From NCBI GenBank assembly GCA_000507305.1, contig DF239408.1, positions 62,001 through 126,000 on the forward strand: DNA of 64,000 nt, written 5' to 3'. Below the pieces are notes generated by a model, which did no database searches, was not told the origin of the DNA, and saw nothing but the letters and a program-made list of their open reading frames with translations. Every line of letters starts with the position of its first letter. The stretch's first letter is position 1. This DNA comes from Breviolum minutum Mf 1.05b.01. Lineage: Eukaryota > Sar > Dinophyceae > Suessiales > Symbiodiniaceae. Below are positions 44,001 to 59,000 of the stretch, in pieces. Position numbers and translations under genes: made by a program.

Positions 44001-47000
44001 TACGAACTATGGTTATTAACCACGTATCCTAAATGGGGCTGGTCTATTTATTTATATGTTGCTTGCTTTTTTGATGGTAAATGTAAGAAACTAGACCGTC
44101 ATTGAGTGTTTGGGAGAAGCATTTATATACCATCTATATCTGGTATTATCTGGTAGGGGACCATCTTGCACGGATATTTCCATGTCGATGTGTGATATGA
44201 CCTTTAAATACTCTCTAAAAGTCTTTAGGCCCTCCAATGAAGGGGTTTGAACCTGTACAGCAGGGCCTCAAAATAGCCACGTTTGAGGGTGATTAGGGGT
44301 CATTTTTTGAACCCAAAACAAATTATCCCTAGCATTAACTAACTGCTGTAACAGCAGAACACTAAAAATGATGATTTGGAAAAGTATTTTCCGGCTTCAA
44401 CCATATGGATTTCTGTGCTCTGCATGTTAGTTTGTTTTTTGTGTTTTTTTTTTTCGGGGGTGCACATTTTTTTTTAGAATGTCATAACAAAATCAAATTC
44501 ATATGTAAAGTGAATATACTGGAAAAAAGGAACATCCTATAGGAAATTGTCTAAAAGATGCGGTTCGCTCTGTCTGCCACGATGTCTGGTTACACTGTGT
44601 TTTTCCCATTTTTCTATCTACCAGGAGCTCCCTGGATCTGTTGAGAGATGATCCAAAATCTCCGTAACTCAACGAGTTACACCTTTAAATCTTTGAAACA
44701 CCTATATGAGTGTTTCCAAAAATAGTGGTACCCCAAAATGGATGGTTGACAATGGAAAACCCTATTAAAATGGATGATTTGGGGGTACCACTATTTTCGG
44801 AAACATCCATATAAAGTTTGCGGTTTGCAAACTTTCCGTAGCCTTCCAAATACCTTCTCAACAGGTGTTTTGGATGGCTCAAACCGACGTTTTGGTGGGG
44901 GGTTCCAACCAAAAATGACTTCCACACAAAAACCACAGCGCCCCCATTCTCAAATAGTTGGCCTTCATGGACAGGTCTTGGCCTTTGCCAAGGAACATTT
45001 CGTGACGGTTGTTCCAGCACCTCTTTGTTTTCAAAAGTCGTTGTTGGAGGGGGATTTCTGTTCACGTGGAAGGGGGGACTTCCAGGTTTTCACCAGGGTC
45101 CACTATCCCATAGGATCCATGGGACTGGTATATTTACTCACCTACATGTATGGTTGATTTTTATGGTAAATGTGGGTAAATATACCATACATGGATCCCT
45201 GTGGGTATAGGGGTTCAAAATTGCAATCATTTGAATCGAATGAAACTTGAGGGGCTTTCCTCGTCATGTTGGGGGCTTCCCTACTATTTTAGATAAAACC
45301 CATGTATCCTGAAACTGTGAGTTTTCATGCAATATTTCTAGCCTATCTCACATGAAACATTGTTCTATCATGCATTTTTTCCCCAAGCTGACATGTTTAC
45401 AAGTTGGCAAGTTTTCGCAACCCGAAACCGCTCTTTTTGGACCCTGGAACTTCAAGAATGACCCCTGAAACAGCGTGCCATAAACCCCTGTTGCAGCCGT
45501 TGGAGGTTCCTAAAGTGATGTATGAGGATGAGCTGATCAAACTAGCTATTTGGAGCTGAGGGTATCCTAAAACCCCTTCATAACACGGGGCTAAGGAGCT
45601 ACCCCCTTGGTTTCTAAGGCACATCCTTGGTAAAGAACCCGCCATTTACTGTGAAAAATATGAGGGGATCACGCATCATGTCAAATCCGCTTAGTGTCAG
45701 CCTTCGAATTTTAAGAATAGCTGGGACATAAATCATGGCGTCAAAGAACTGCACCCGTTAGACTAGTGGAAGGTCGCTTCGATCAGGAACATCCGTTTAG
45801 CCATGATTTCACATGTCATGGATGGGAATCTGGATGTTTATAGCTTCAATTTGTTTAGTGATCGTTTGCTAAAACGGATCTTATTAACAGCATGGAAATT
45901 CAACACCACTAAGTCAGCATAGGTTTTCCCTGAAACTCTATATTTGGGGCCTGGCAAAAATTATGATAGTTTCAGGAAGGGTAGTAGATGTGCAATGAAA
46001 AAAGGGCCCCTAGTTGTTTATAGGTTATATAGGGGATGTAATACGAGGTTTATTTCATAAGCCATTACAAGGATCCCTATTAAACAACCAGTGTTTCATG
46101 GAATGTAAGAGGGCTTTTTTTCATGGCTCACATGTTTTTTCCAAGAATCTTCAGCAAAACCAGGATAGCTGTTTTTTTTTCTTTCTTTCTTGGGGAAAGT
46201 CTTGAAGCTTTTTAGGCGGGACCCAGTATACATATGTATATATATATATATATCATATATATTTATATACATATATATATGTATATATATAGAGAGAGAG
46301 AGAGAGGAGATAGAATACATCCATTTCAGCACCAGCAAAGGGGGCCTCTCTCCCTTCAATAATGACCGGTGATGCTCTTTAAGAAAATGAGGAGTTTGCC
46401 CCAAAGATCATCCTAACATAACCTCAAAAAACAAGGGTGAAAAATATGGCCTATTGACTAATGTTTATGACAAATCAACCAACCCGCCCCCAGAAACGTA
46501 CTTCTGTCAGAAATAAGGGTTCAATAAGGCCTTATAAAGGGAAACCAATGGTTAGTAAGGTTGCCTCACGACAAGCTCATCCCTTCAAAGCCAAGGTCAT
46601 CGAAACACCTGGTCATGTCTTGGCTGCATTGGCTGCATACCCAGAGTACCTGGGCCAAACAAAAAGAACTTTGGAAGAAGATGTTTGTTGGATTTTTAGT
46701 TGGTGGATACAAATACAGCTTTATATTCCCTGCTAACCCTACTAAGGGTGCAGAAAATGGAGAAATGTCCATTTTGTTTGGAAGGGTATCCTCCCTGAAA
46801 CTAACAGCTTGCACCTGAAAATTGATGGTTGGAAAACAATCCATTCTTTTTGGGATTGCTTCCTGGCAAGTGCTTTGAGTTTCAGGAAGTGTAACAAGAA
46901 TCCAAGGTTAGAAAACCAAAGCAGGGGAATGTTGTTGCTATTTTGTTTTGGTATGTTGATGTTCAATATTGTATTTACAGTGCGCGCACACACATATTAA

Positions 47001-50000
47001 TGTTTTAGTTGTTGCAATATATGATGAATATAGTTTACATTTGTCAATTCATTTGTTTCTACATTACCATTTGTTTTTTTTCACAGATGAAACCTATTTT
47101 CATCACCATCTTCACCCCAAAAAACAAGGCAATTAACCTGTTCATGTTGCCAAGCCATCCTCGTTTCGCCATTTCGAGGCTGGCCTGTCATGGCAGCCAC
47201 TTCGAAGTACCCAAACAACGTGCCTTTGTCCGAAGCAACTTCTAGCAACCCAAATGCCACCTGAGCAATGAAAAAATGGGCCCCTGGTTGTTTAGGGGTT
47301 ATTTTGGGGGGATGAAATACTACATACCCAGTTATTGGGGGGATTATTTCATAAGCCATTGTAAGGATCCCTATTAAACATCCAGTGTTTCATGGAAAGT
47401 AGGAGGGGTTTCTTCGTGGCTCATATGGAATCAAGCAACTCCAATGCAACCCTCAACCCTCCCTAAAGCCAACAGTTCGCTCAAAGAATAAGGCCTTCCA
47501 AAAGGAAAGGATTGTCTTTCAAAATACCATTTGTCAGGGGCGAACTGTTGGCTTTTAGGGATTGTCAACCACCATTTCGCGCCTTTTCTCGGGGATTGGG
47601 TGGCATGAAGGGGGAGCTGTGGTACCTATGTTGGGGAAAGCTAAATTCGAGATGTGTTGTTGAAAGAAATCGTTCATCTTCCCTACAAGGTGGGCCCCTA
47701 CCAGTTATAATTATAATGGAGGTATAACCCTCATAAATGGCCTTATAAATGGGAAACTGAGGTTACAAGCCTACTTATAGGGGTTATCACTTCATTTCTA
47801 ACTGTTCGGGCCCACCTTGTACGATCGGTATGTATACAGACAAATTGATGTGACGTTAAACATACTCCTCCCATGGATCCGTCATGGGCTACGGACTCGG
47901 TATTTTGTGGAATTAGTTCGGGATTTGTTGGAGCTTCAAAAAAAGGTTGCTTCTGAAATGGTAGAACTCAACTCTACTTGGAGGATCATCCCAGGACGGG
48001 CCACCAAGTGGTTAGTAACCTTGGTTAGTAAGTGGTTAGTAGTCCCCTAAGGAATTGCCCTACCCATTTGGTCCAACGGTTGTTCAGCCGAAGGCAAGAC
48101 TAGTTAGGTTGGATCAGCTGGGCAGCTTCAAGTGTGGAGATTTCCCATCATTTGTGATCTGTTTTGGAACATCCTCGTGCAGGTTCCATCCTTGTCATTT
48201 ATTTGCTGTGCACATGACCCCATGAGATATCATATGACGATGCTATCATGTGTTTCTTGCGAGGCTGCCAGAATGACCTGTTCCTTCAGTTTTTTTTTTG
48301 TGAAGTATGATTCTTCCTCGGGTTGTCCCGCTTCGCAGTAATAGTGACCAATGAAGGTTTTATAGGGATCCCTACTAAGCATGTAGAAATCCTGGTGGTG
48401 ACAATTGCTGGGAAGGGAAACCCAAATTATTCCCTTCCCTGCTAAGTCAGTATATCTCGCACAAAAAATCCATGGAAGAACTTGTGTCTCATTCAGTTGG
48501 TAAAATCTCCCCAGATATTGCAATATAATTATAGTTGCATACATACGTTCTACTTTTGAATCACCAACCAGTGTTCTTGTTTGCTCAAGGTTGGTGTTGT
48601 TCTTAGGGTCCAATACCAACATTCCATTAACCACAAATGAATTTTACTAGTTCTACCCAGGTTCATTGACAATTTCTACGAAAATTTAACTACTGCCTGT
48701 AACCTAATGGAATCCCATCCATTTTATGAATGGTTGGCTATCACTTGGAATGATTCTAAACTGGGTGGTGGTTTCAAATATTTTTTATTTTCACCTCTAT
48801 TTTTGGAAGATTTCCAATTTGACTAGATAATATTTCAGATGGGTTGAAACCACCAACTAGTAAATCTTTACATGAAAAAGGGAATGTTTCACCATAGCCA
48901 TCCATTTAGAAACTGGTGGGTTTTGGAGTTCCAGATGATGATTTTTTTGGTTGGTGGAATCACCTAACGCGCCTCATCTATGGCATACAAACTGGGTGAT
49001 AAATGGAGTTATGGGGTCTTTTTGAAATGGCCGAAAATACATAGGTAACTGTGGTTATAACCCTTCTAAGTGGAGTTATCTAGGCAAATTATAGCAACGA
49101 TACTCAACCGAGGTCACCTTAATTAGGGGGAATCCCGAAAAAAAATCTTCCCGAAAGATTCAGGACCTTATGGAATTAAGGTATATAAATTGTCAAGGGG
49201 GTTTGTGGGTCCCTACTTACTTACAACTGAACTGGGTTTTTGGCCCGCGTTGTTCATCAGTTTCATGGGTTGACACGGTGAAAAATTCGACTCGATGTAA
49301 CGACGTAACAGCGAGGTGTTGGCACCTATAAGGATGTCCTTTGCGTTGGCAAGGCCTGGCCTTTTTTCTTTCACCCACGCATTATCATGAGGCGAAACTT
49401 GGAGGATCATCGGACCTCGGACGGGTCCACGTAAGTGGTTAGGAGTCCATTCACCCCCCTGTTGTAAGCCATGGAAAGGCCGTTATTGGAAGGGGTCCCA
49501 CGTTGCCCGATCCTTAGGGGACGAAAACTGACCAGAGTTATTAACCACTTACATGGCCCGTCCTGTGATGATCCTTCAAGTTGTGCCAGGATCCGGAAAA
49601 AAAAACTCAAGCATGCTGGAAAATGTGACTTTGTTTTTGTTGATGGTTTCGGCCAATTTTCAGGGTTTTTCGCTGTCAAACTTGTAGGGAGTAGTAACTC
49701 CCAAACTTTTCTTGAGTAAAAGGGAAGGGGTAACTAGTAACAGATTGAAAGGTGTGTTTTGCAATGATTTTCCAAGTGAGACAAACGATGTGTTGAAGGT
49801 GGTGTTGAAGGTGGTTCTACTAAAATTGGTATGTCTCATTCACCCAGTAGGTTGCTAACAACCTACTAAATAGGAGGCGCGTATGTTTAAAACAAAGGAT
49901 TTGTTTCAGGATTTTCCATGTGTGCTAAGGTCAAAACTCCTTAATTATGTTGGATATGGGTCATCCAATCTTTAATAAGGAATCATAAGGAATCCTTGTA

Positions 50001-53000
50001 ATGGTATATAAATTATAAACCTCTATATTGGGTGATGACCATCCTCTACCACGAGGAAACCATTGAGAGTTTAGACCCCAGCAGAAGTATTGTCTCCAAA
50101 AATGTTTGGAGCACCACAATCTCCCAGTCCATCACGGGTAGTACTTGTCAGGAACCACCATCTGAGACAAAATTCGCACAAAAAAAGGGAAGAGAACAAG
50201 AAACCTCCAGACCTCTACTAGGTGGTGCATTCTGGAAATTGGTTACAGGTGGTTGACAATAATGGAGGTATATAACGGTATATGATATAATCTAGCCACA
50301 GATTGCATCAACCAATGGTAACGTTGCTGGTCACAGAACTTCTTCGGAACTTTGGTCCCGAAAAGTTGGGGAAAAACATGATGGAAACCTCCCACTTTTT
50401 TCGGGGTCGTGTTTTATAGATACTTCGTAAAAAAAGATCGGTGGGGAAAAACCAAGTATGTGGGTCCTCCTATTTTTGTGGGTGTAAAATGGAAGGATTC
50501 ATTAGTTTTATAGACCATGGACCTATTAATCTTCAATGGGAGGAACATTTTTTGATCATTGGGAGGACCCACATGATTCCTTTTTCAAACCAAAGATTGT
50601 TCCTTCGAAAGGAATGATTCATGTGGGTAAACAAGGACCATTCAATTTCCCCCAAACTATTCACAAGTCAATAGTAACCATCCGTTTCCCGCGACTGTTC
50701 AATATATTCCCAACTATTGTATAGTCATAGTAATCCCGTGAACAAGGCTATTGTTGCCGTTGCTCTTACATGCTTTCTGCATTTGCCGGGCCAAGGAAAC
50801 TACGTTCGACTTTGCCAAGGATGTTTTTACCGATGTGGCCAAGCTTTTTCCTGCCAGGCTTGTCCCTTGGGGTGTGGAAAGGACTTTGTTTTCCTTGGAA
50901 AGAAAGAAAAAGATTGGTGAAGAACGGAAATCTGGATGGATTTGTTCACTTGGTGATTTTTTTCCGGACTGTGCCATGAGAAACCCCACTAAACCACCAT
51001 TTGGGAGAATAAGATGCTTGGAACTTGTTCCACCAGCGTTGCACTTTAGGTGCCCGGCCCCTACCAGGCCATCCCAAAAAGGAAACTAGTGTTCCAACCA
51101 TCCATTTCCAGGTGCAAGCTGTTAGTTTCAGGGAGTTTAAAATGGTCGAAAAATAAATGGGTTTTCCTGGTGTGGTGTATTTCAACCCCCCCCCCCTTGT
51201 AAGTGTGGAGTTTATTAAAACCGAATGGGTTTGTTGGGGCCCAAAAAACCGCCCCCAGGTGGATCCACATTGGAGGTGACGAAGTGGTGCCAGAGAAATG
51301 GTGGAGCTCCGAACATGTGAAGTGACTTCGGCGGAGTTTGGACACCTCCTCGTTTGGCAGGGGGAGAGTTTGGTAAGGTGGGGGGGGTGGTTAAGGTGAA
51401 AAAAAAAAACGTACACCCCTAAAAATTAACATGGACCTCCAACAAATGGAGGTTTGGAAGATTAAAATCATTTTCCTCCAGTTTTATGGGTGATTTATAG
51501 GTTGGCAGCCGTTAACTCTTCCAGGGTTTAGGGTTCTTTTTGCTCGAAGTGGGACTTTCAGGGTGAACTCAGCAGGTGGGAATTGGATTATAGCCATGTC
51601 ACGGACCGAAAGAAACATGATAGGAAGATTTGTTGGAATTTTTTCCAATCAAATCCAAGTGATGGAAAAAAAATCACTGGGTTGGTCTTTTAAGCACCAT
51701 CCACTGGAAGATCACTTGGAAGATTAATTTCGCCTTCAAGAAGCTGAGTTTTGTACATCCCTCAACCCATGGCACAATAAAACAGCAGAAACCCTTAGCA
51801 GTAGCTACAGAATAGCGGCCGTTCCGATCTTGCTTGGTGTTCTTGCTTCCTAAGTTTATTAGTCCAACCTGATCATCATTCAGTGATTGATAAATCTTAT
51901 GAAAGGTGTTCACAATAATAACTGGCCCCCCGTGCAGTGTGGTATATTTTTGGATGCAAATCCCAACACTTCGACGATGGCGTCTCCAACTCGGGTGATA
52001 TGAATGTAGGGCCCCACTGGGGTGAAATATCATATGGATGTTTCCGAAAATAGAGATACCCCCAAATCATCCATTTAAATAGGGTTTTCCACTATAAACC
52101 ATCCATTTTGGGGTACCCTATTTTGGGAAACACTCATATTTACAACTAGGGATTTCGGCTCCTTACTGCAGTGATACGTATCCCTCTGAAGTTTAACACT
52201 CTTCGGCCCTTCAACAGTTTTCGCAACCCAATAGGAAAGGATCGTCTTCCAACCACCAGTTTTTTTCAGGGGTTTTTGCTGTTAAACTGCAGGGGTAAAA
52301 CTGACATAGCCCCTGAAACTAGGCCATCCCACAAGGAAAATAGTGGTAACGACATGTAACAACATCACCTCCAGATAAACTCAGGGCTTTTGCTGGTATG
52401 GCTGGACTTCGCAACATCGCAGTAGATATGATGGAGACTTGGATTGCTGGGGGATTGGGGTGGAGATACAACGCAGATCGATGTCTCTTGAAAGAGAAAC
52501 AGTTTTCTGGTGAACTAACAACGAATTTGCACCTAAAATTTTGGGAGAGACTATCTTTCTTTTTGGGTGGAGACAGCCTATTTTCGAGTTTGGGGGAGGG
52601 TAGGTACTATCAAAAACAAGGGTCATGAAAGGTGAATTCCATGATGTTCCCGCTATGTTTTATATTTGATTATTTTGTTTGTGTACGTATTTCGTTTGGT
52701 GGTTTTTATAGATTTCAATGACAGCTACGGTTTATCGATAGATCTTGAGATTTCTCCATTCATAACCATTCATATACATCGTGTTTACATCATGTTTGTA
52801 CACATTCGACCTGAACATAAACCAGGTAAGCCATGTATGAATGTGCATCATTGGAAATTGAATTTGATTTACACTCCCTAAAACTAACAGCTCGACCCCA
52901 AAAAACGGGTGGTTTCCAAGTTCGGAATCTGCAGGAGGCCCCCATTTTGAGGTGCAAGCTGTTCGTTACAGGGGTGGGTTGCCCTCCCTCCTTTTCGCAT

Positions 53001-56000
53001 CCATCTGTGCAGCTGGTTTCGTTTCGCATCGTGAACGTGAGGAAGTTTGGTTCTGCAGCGTGGGGCGAATCTTGAAGGTGTGGATGGTGTCACGTTTCAC
53101 CCGCGGTGAGTGGAAGACATCAGAAAGGCTGGTTCATTAACCCCGAGGTAATGAAGGCCATTTATAGGGGTTTGGAGTGCAGGATTTTTCCGGCAAGGAA
53201 GTGGTGTGTTTTCAAAATCCCACCTCACCGTGGCGCAAACTCCATGAGACACCGATGAATGGATTGGAGCAAGATGCCAGGTTGAACCGGTGGGCAGAGG
53301 GAACCCAAGTACTTCTGACACATGTATTCATTCATTCATTGACCTATACACATTGTGATCATTGTGCCCATTTCATCTTTCTTAACCTGAAAATAGATCA
53401 GTAAGTTGGAAACCCTTATTTCCTAGGGTATAGCTTTTGGTTTTTTGGGGTCAAAGGAATACGCATACATGCAAGGTGGTCCCCTACCATTACATAAATG
53501 GAGTTCTAACCGCTATAGACGGCCTTATAAATGGGCAACTGGGGTTTTAACCGCTATAGGTGGAGTTACAATCCCCATGTATAATTAATCTGTTCAAATT
53601 ATAGCAACCTCATACGAGGTCACCCCAAAATGTGGTTTAGTAAGGGAATCACCCCAAAATGACCAATATTCAGGTTCAGGAATTATACTAATTCATCTAA
53701 TTTGCCCAGACTAGTAGGGGCCACCACCTTCTGGAACTCTCCCGTGCATGAACCAGGAGTTGGGTCGCACAGCGATTATGTGGGACGATCACTTTATGCA
53801 ACGGACGCCAGACTTGCAAATGGAAAAACCCGCAGTGGTTACTTGGATGTCCCCCCGTTGGAAGTTAGGATCAATGGTTAGTAAGTATAGGTTGTAGCCC
53901 CAATATGTACTCCATGTTTAAGTAGGTCATAACCCCCCACTTATTAACCATTTACTAACTTTCTGGGGACATCCAGCTGTTGTTGTGAGTGAAAGGTATC
54001 ATCCCTAGAATCACTTGACACTTCAGGAAATGTGGTCTTGATGAGATCATTTCAATTTGCCTTCAGATTTGTTGTTGCTGTTTTTTTACATTCAACTTGT
54101 GAACGGGCACCATTCCAATGTTTTTTTTACCAAGTCAAAACAAAACTTTCTATATAATTAGGGTCATTTCAAGAAGACATGTGTCTCGAGGTTTGTTACA
54201 ACGAGAGACTGCACTTCTACCAGGGATCATTTAAGTGGGGATCAAAGAATGCAAATCTACGGTGATTTTAGTGCATTTGTTTGAGTTGGTCCATTGGTGG
54301 AGGAGGAACTGGAGCAGGTGAGGCAATTTTTGGATCAACCAGCTTTGTTTGCAGGCTTGTACAGTAGCCTGTCAAATTTTAGCGGAGCACTGAGAGGCCC
54401 ATCTGTGAACAGATTCGTCCCTGTTCAGAGACGTTGCACACTGTATCAATGTGGGAGCCCCAATGATGACATTCCTATCTTGAAAATCAGTCCGGAAATA
54501 CAACTCGACAACCTTGAAGCGTGTCCGGCCATCAGATATTCAAACTATCAAAAACTGGTGACGAAGCGTTCAAAAGAGGATTAATTCACATTTTATAGTT
54601 TTGTATACTGTTGTTTTTAGATAACTGTGTGTTATCTATCAGTTTTGTCGGGGGTTTGTGAGCTGGAACTACCATTGCTCATTGCTTTTGACATTCATCC
54701 CCTTTTCTTTGTATAGTTTGCTGATAGTGTCGTGCTCCCACCACTGCCAGTGTCAGGGACACGTTTCACATCGAGATGATTCGAGCGATCGCTGGTCTAA
54801 AGTCCCATTGTTTTCCATATAATAGGGGATAAAATCATCAGCCTTTTATGGTTTATATACCCATCTAAGAAGGTTCCTTGAATTAAAGGTTTGATGACCA
54901 TTCCTCATACTGGGATGTCCTAAGAATTTAGAAAATGGTTTGTAAATGGGTTATAACCTTCATCCAAGTATAGCAACTGAGACCCCAGCACATATAATGA
55001 CCCTGACGACCCAAAAACGTTGGAAAAAGGTTGGAGCAACTAAATGTAGCCAAATTGGCAATACATGGATCCTTGGGTATGAAGAATCTGTGTTTTTTTT
55101 TGTAAATCCACTCGGATTCTTGCTTCTTCTATAGGTCCGAAAGCCTTTAGAAGTTGAACTCAGCCCCATTTGTTTTCTTCCTTTACAGGAGGTCTAACAA
55201 AAAATCATCCCTCGCACCTCTTACCATGGAAAAACAAATCGATTTGTATCAGGGATTTGTGAGCTTCATGTCCGTTTTGGGGATTTGTTTAGTCATAAAC
55301 TTTAAGAGAACTTTAAGCATCACCTTTCTTTTGTTTGCTTAAAATGATGAGTACTGCGTAGTTTCATCCACCTTTTTTTTCTGTGATGTTTATTTAAGGG
55401 GTACATGACATTTCGCAAACCCTGTATTACCAACCAACACCATGCACTATCAAGGGGGTAACAATCAAACAATCAAAAATATGATTTTTTGTCAACCCCC
55501 CAAGAAAATATAGGTATATAATTCTGGGCAAAATTACCTCTTAAACCTGAATGTTTCGGGCATTTTGGCTGCGGTTTGGCTATGATTTGCCCAGAAACAT
55601 TACGGGGGTGAAGCGCTTGGTATACCAGGTGGACCATGGGCGGTCCTTACCAAAATATTATGTTTGTCCCAGTTGAATCCCTGGAAGATGAAGATTTTGA
55701 ACCCAAAGTCATGGAGGTTTGGTTGGTTCAGATGGTTTTATTGATAAATTGCTCTTCAATTGGGTGATATTTAGCTTCCAGCTGTCAATTTTTTCACGGA
55801 TTTTTGGCCTTCCTATAAGAAAAGGTGATGTTTACTTTCATTTTACTCTCTACCATGGGGAAATCACCAATTTTTCACCGCCATTTGAGGAGATTATGTC
55901 TTTCATTTATTTAAAAAAAAAGCACCTTGAAGCACATCTAATTTTCTAGGGGTCTTAATGATCCCTGCTAAGTATAGCAGCTAACAACACCTGTCTCTAC

Positions 56001-59000
56001 TATGCATGAAATCCCACCGAACCCTTGGGCAACTTCCCAACTTCAACCAGAAAACCAAGGATGGCTGCTACTAAGACATGCCCCAATGCACACAAGGAGC
56101 TGGGTGACTTGTTTTTGTTGGGTGACTTTTGTTTTATTGGATTCGATCCCGCACTACCATGGATGAACATCACCTTCATTCTACCCATGGGATTCATCAC
56201 CTTTTTGCGGATTCCACCATTTTTTTGGGAGAATAATTTTAGAACTTTTTCCAGGGCATCTTGCAAGGTGGGCCCCTACCATCGTCATACATGGAGTGAT
56301 TTCACCACTACAAACGTCCTAAAATAAATGGGTAACTGGAGTTATTTCACCCCACTTATAACTAAGCAAATCCAAGTTTGAGAATCATTTTTCAGTCTTG
56401 ATGGCTTCGGAAATGCCAAGTTTGGTTGGTTGAATATGGTCAGTTTGTACCATGGCAATATCACCGTCCCCAAAAGGGCGTATATAAACCAATGCATGTA
56501 ATGACCTCCAACTGTTTTGCTTCCAATCTCACTGGCTTGTGCAAATTGTGAGCAGTCATGAGCAGCCTGGAGGACTATTTTATCCTTATACAAATGACCA
56601 GTCCCAAAGGTCGCAACAAGAGGGTGGTTGGAACCAACCAGCTAAGCCAACTCTTACCTGACCGATTTGACCCATGGGATTGGTTTGTTTACCTATACAT
56701 TTTTTCACCTGAGTTTATGGGATCAATGTCTGTAAATATTCCAGTAAACCATGGGGCATGTGGGAAATAGCAATTGGCAAAGTCCATATGTTTTTTGAGA
56801 CTTGTTCGAGGCGAAATTTGAAATTTGAGTCAGGATTCAAGAAGATGATTAGGGTGGAGTCCCAAGAGAATCGCAACTGCCTCGTTTTCTAAAGGATTTT
56901 GGTTGGGAGGTAGGGATAGTGGTAGTGGTAGTGGTTGTAGTAACGGTAGGACTAGCCGTCACAGTCACTGTAGTGAATCACAACAAGATTTCGAAGCTAA
57001 AGAGCTTCAGGGATCTTCAGGATATTTGGTATTTGCAAAATTCACCGCAATGAAGCATGATGCAATTGTTGCCTCGTCACAGAACTTTCTGTTTTAAAAA
57101 CACAGGTAGTGGCTCGGTTTTGGTGGCCAACTAGCCTACCAGTGGGAAACATCACTCCAAAGCATCTCGCCCAACTTTGCATCCCCCCATGCCAGAATGC
57201 CAGTGGCAAGTGAAGATTTAGTCGTAACCTGAAAATGAAAGCCTCCTGGTAAGGTACTGGCATCCTGACTTTGAGGATCGCTCCACGATACGTGGTGAGT
57301 TTTTTCGGGGGTTTTGTTTCTGCCATTTATAACTATACCCTCCAGGGAACTAACATATCCCCAAAAAATGGCATTTTGAAGATGATTTTCCTTTTCCCCA
57401 GGTGGGATATGTTAATTCCCTGGAGGGTAACCCATGGGTTATGAAAACCACTTACCTACATGTCAGGACTGGATCGTGCAAACATGGAAGTTGGGGGATC
57501 CCGTTGGGGATGGCACGGTCACTTGAACGAAGCATTGGCCTTTCAGGGGTCCGGGGATGGGAGGAAAATTCGGTCAATGAAGATGTGATTTCCTAGGTAC
57601 TGGCAAATGGAATTTTTTGTAAATGCGCCTGCCATAAAGCCTATTGAACCAATGTCTGAATTGATTTCCACATTTACGTTTTTTTCCATTATATCTATAT
57701 CTTGAACATGTGACATGCATCTCGAATGACAAAATCTTCTGTTTCAAATTTCCCCCCATGGCAATAAAAACATTTTTTTCTCCAAAAATGAAGGTGCACG
57801 AGGCTGAGGCTGAATGTGTTGGGCAAAAATATATATATATATACTGTAATCCCAGATACTTCGAAATGGCTCAGTGAGAGAAATATCCAAGATTATTGCA
57901 TTTCCACGATCTATAGTTGGGGTTTGATAAGCCAGGTAAATGTTTGCCATTGTCTACTGGCTTCCAACAGAACTATTCCAAACACTAAGGCAGTGTACGA
58001 AAATTTTCCTTTCGCGTCCATCTCTTCTCCCATGAAGAGTGTGCAACTTGTCGCAAAGGTGTTGCTGGAAGAGATCTAACTAACCAGGTTGAGATATGCA
58101 ATACACCGTGTAAAAAATGGGATGGTGATAGTCATACTGTTGTTGGAAGACATCCTGCACCAGTTGAGGTTGGTAGTTTATCCCATTATTTACAGTTGTT
58201 TTTTTTCATCCCAGGTAGTTGTTTGGGATTTCTGAACCATCAACAGTAGTTACCAGATCAACTGATCCACCGGATATTTTCCATCAAAAATAGGCCGTTT
58301 TGGTTGGACGGTGTATTTATTTTCGGCCGAAGCGTTGCGGGACACACCTGGAGCCTCAAACGTTTAAATCACCGAATTATGTGTGTGTGTGTGTGTTTTT
58401 GGGGGTGACTTTTTCAATGGCAAGGAAATACCATGAAAAAAAAAACTGACTCAGCCAATCGCCAACACCTTTAAACTTTTGGGGATTGCATATGTAATTA
58501 GGAAGAATAGAGTTTAAACTGTTGGGGTGATCTTCAGCGATGCATGTTTTCACTTTGATGCCAAAACCGGCAATTTTTTGCGTCTTAACGGAACAGCTCT
58601 TAACGTTACTGCGGGTGTGGGAAACCCCCAATGCCTTCACCTTATTTCTTTGGGGGGATCCCCTTAGATTCCCATGAACCATAACTGGCTGCAAAAAATG
58701 TTTTTTTCTTTCCAAGATGTGTTTCCTATTCTGGAGTTTCTTTGGGTGATTTTTTTACGGATTGTACCATGGTAAATCACCATGGTAACCACAATTTGGG
58801 AGAATTTGGGAGAATATGGTTTTACTTTTTTTCCAAGCATCCAGTCGAAGAAAATCAGCAAATCCAAGAATTGGGTAGGAAATCTTCATTGCATTGTGTA
58901 AATTCGTGAACTGTGAGAGCACAATTCACCTACTACTGTAAATGCTCTTTAAAAGCGCGCTGGCGATTCTTAGCAAATCTTTGGTAGTCCCTTAATAACG

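Noticed and set aside
46190-46372. ORF rich in Ile and Tyr
   Set aside because: Translation of TA and GA dinucleotide repeats.
51061-51416. Long minus-strand ORFs over the GH20 catalytic exon
   Set aside because: Shadow frames; the plus strand carries HIGGDEV with phase-exact splicing.
56903-57097. Ser/Gly-rich ORF and the alternative poly-Val frame
   Set aside because: Both arise from a GTAGTG repeat; the poly-Val frame looks like a membrane helix but has no supporting splice sites.
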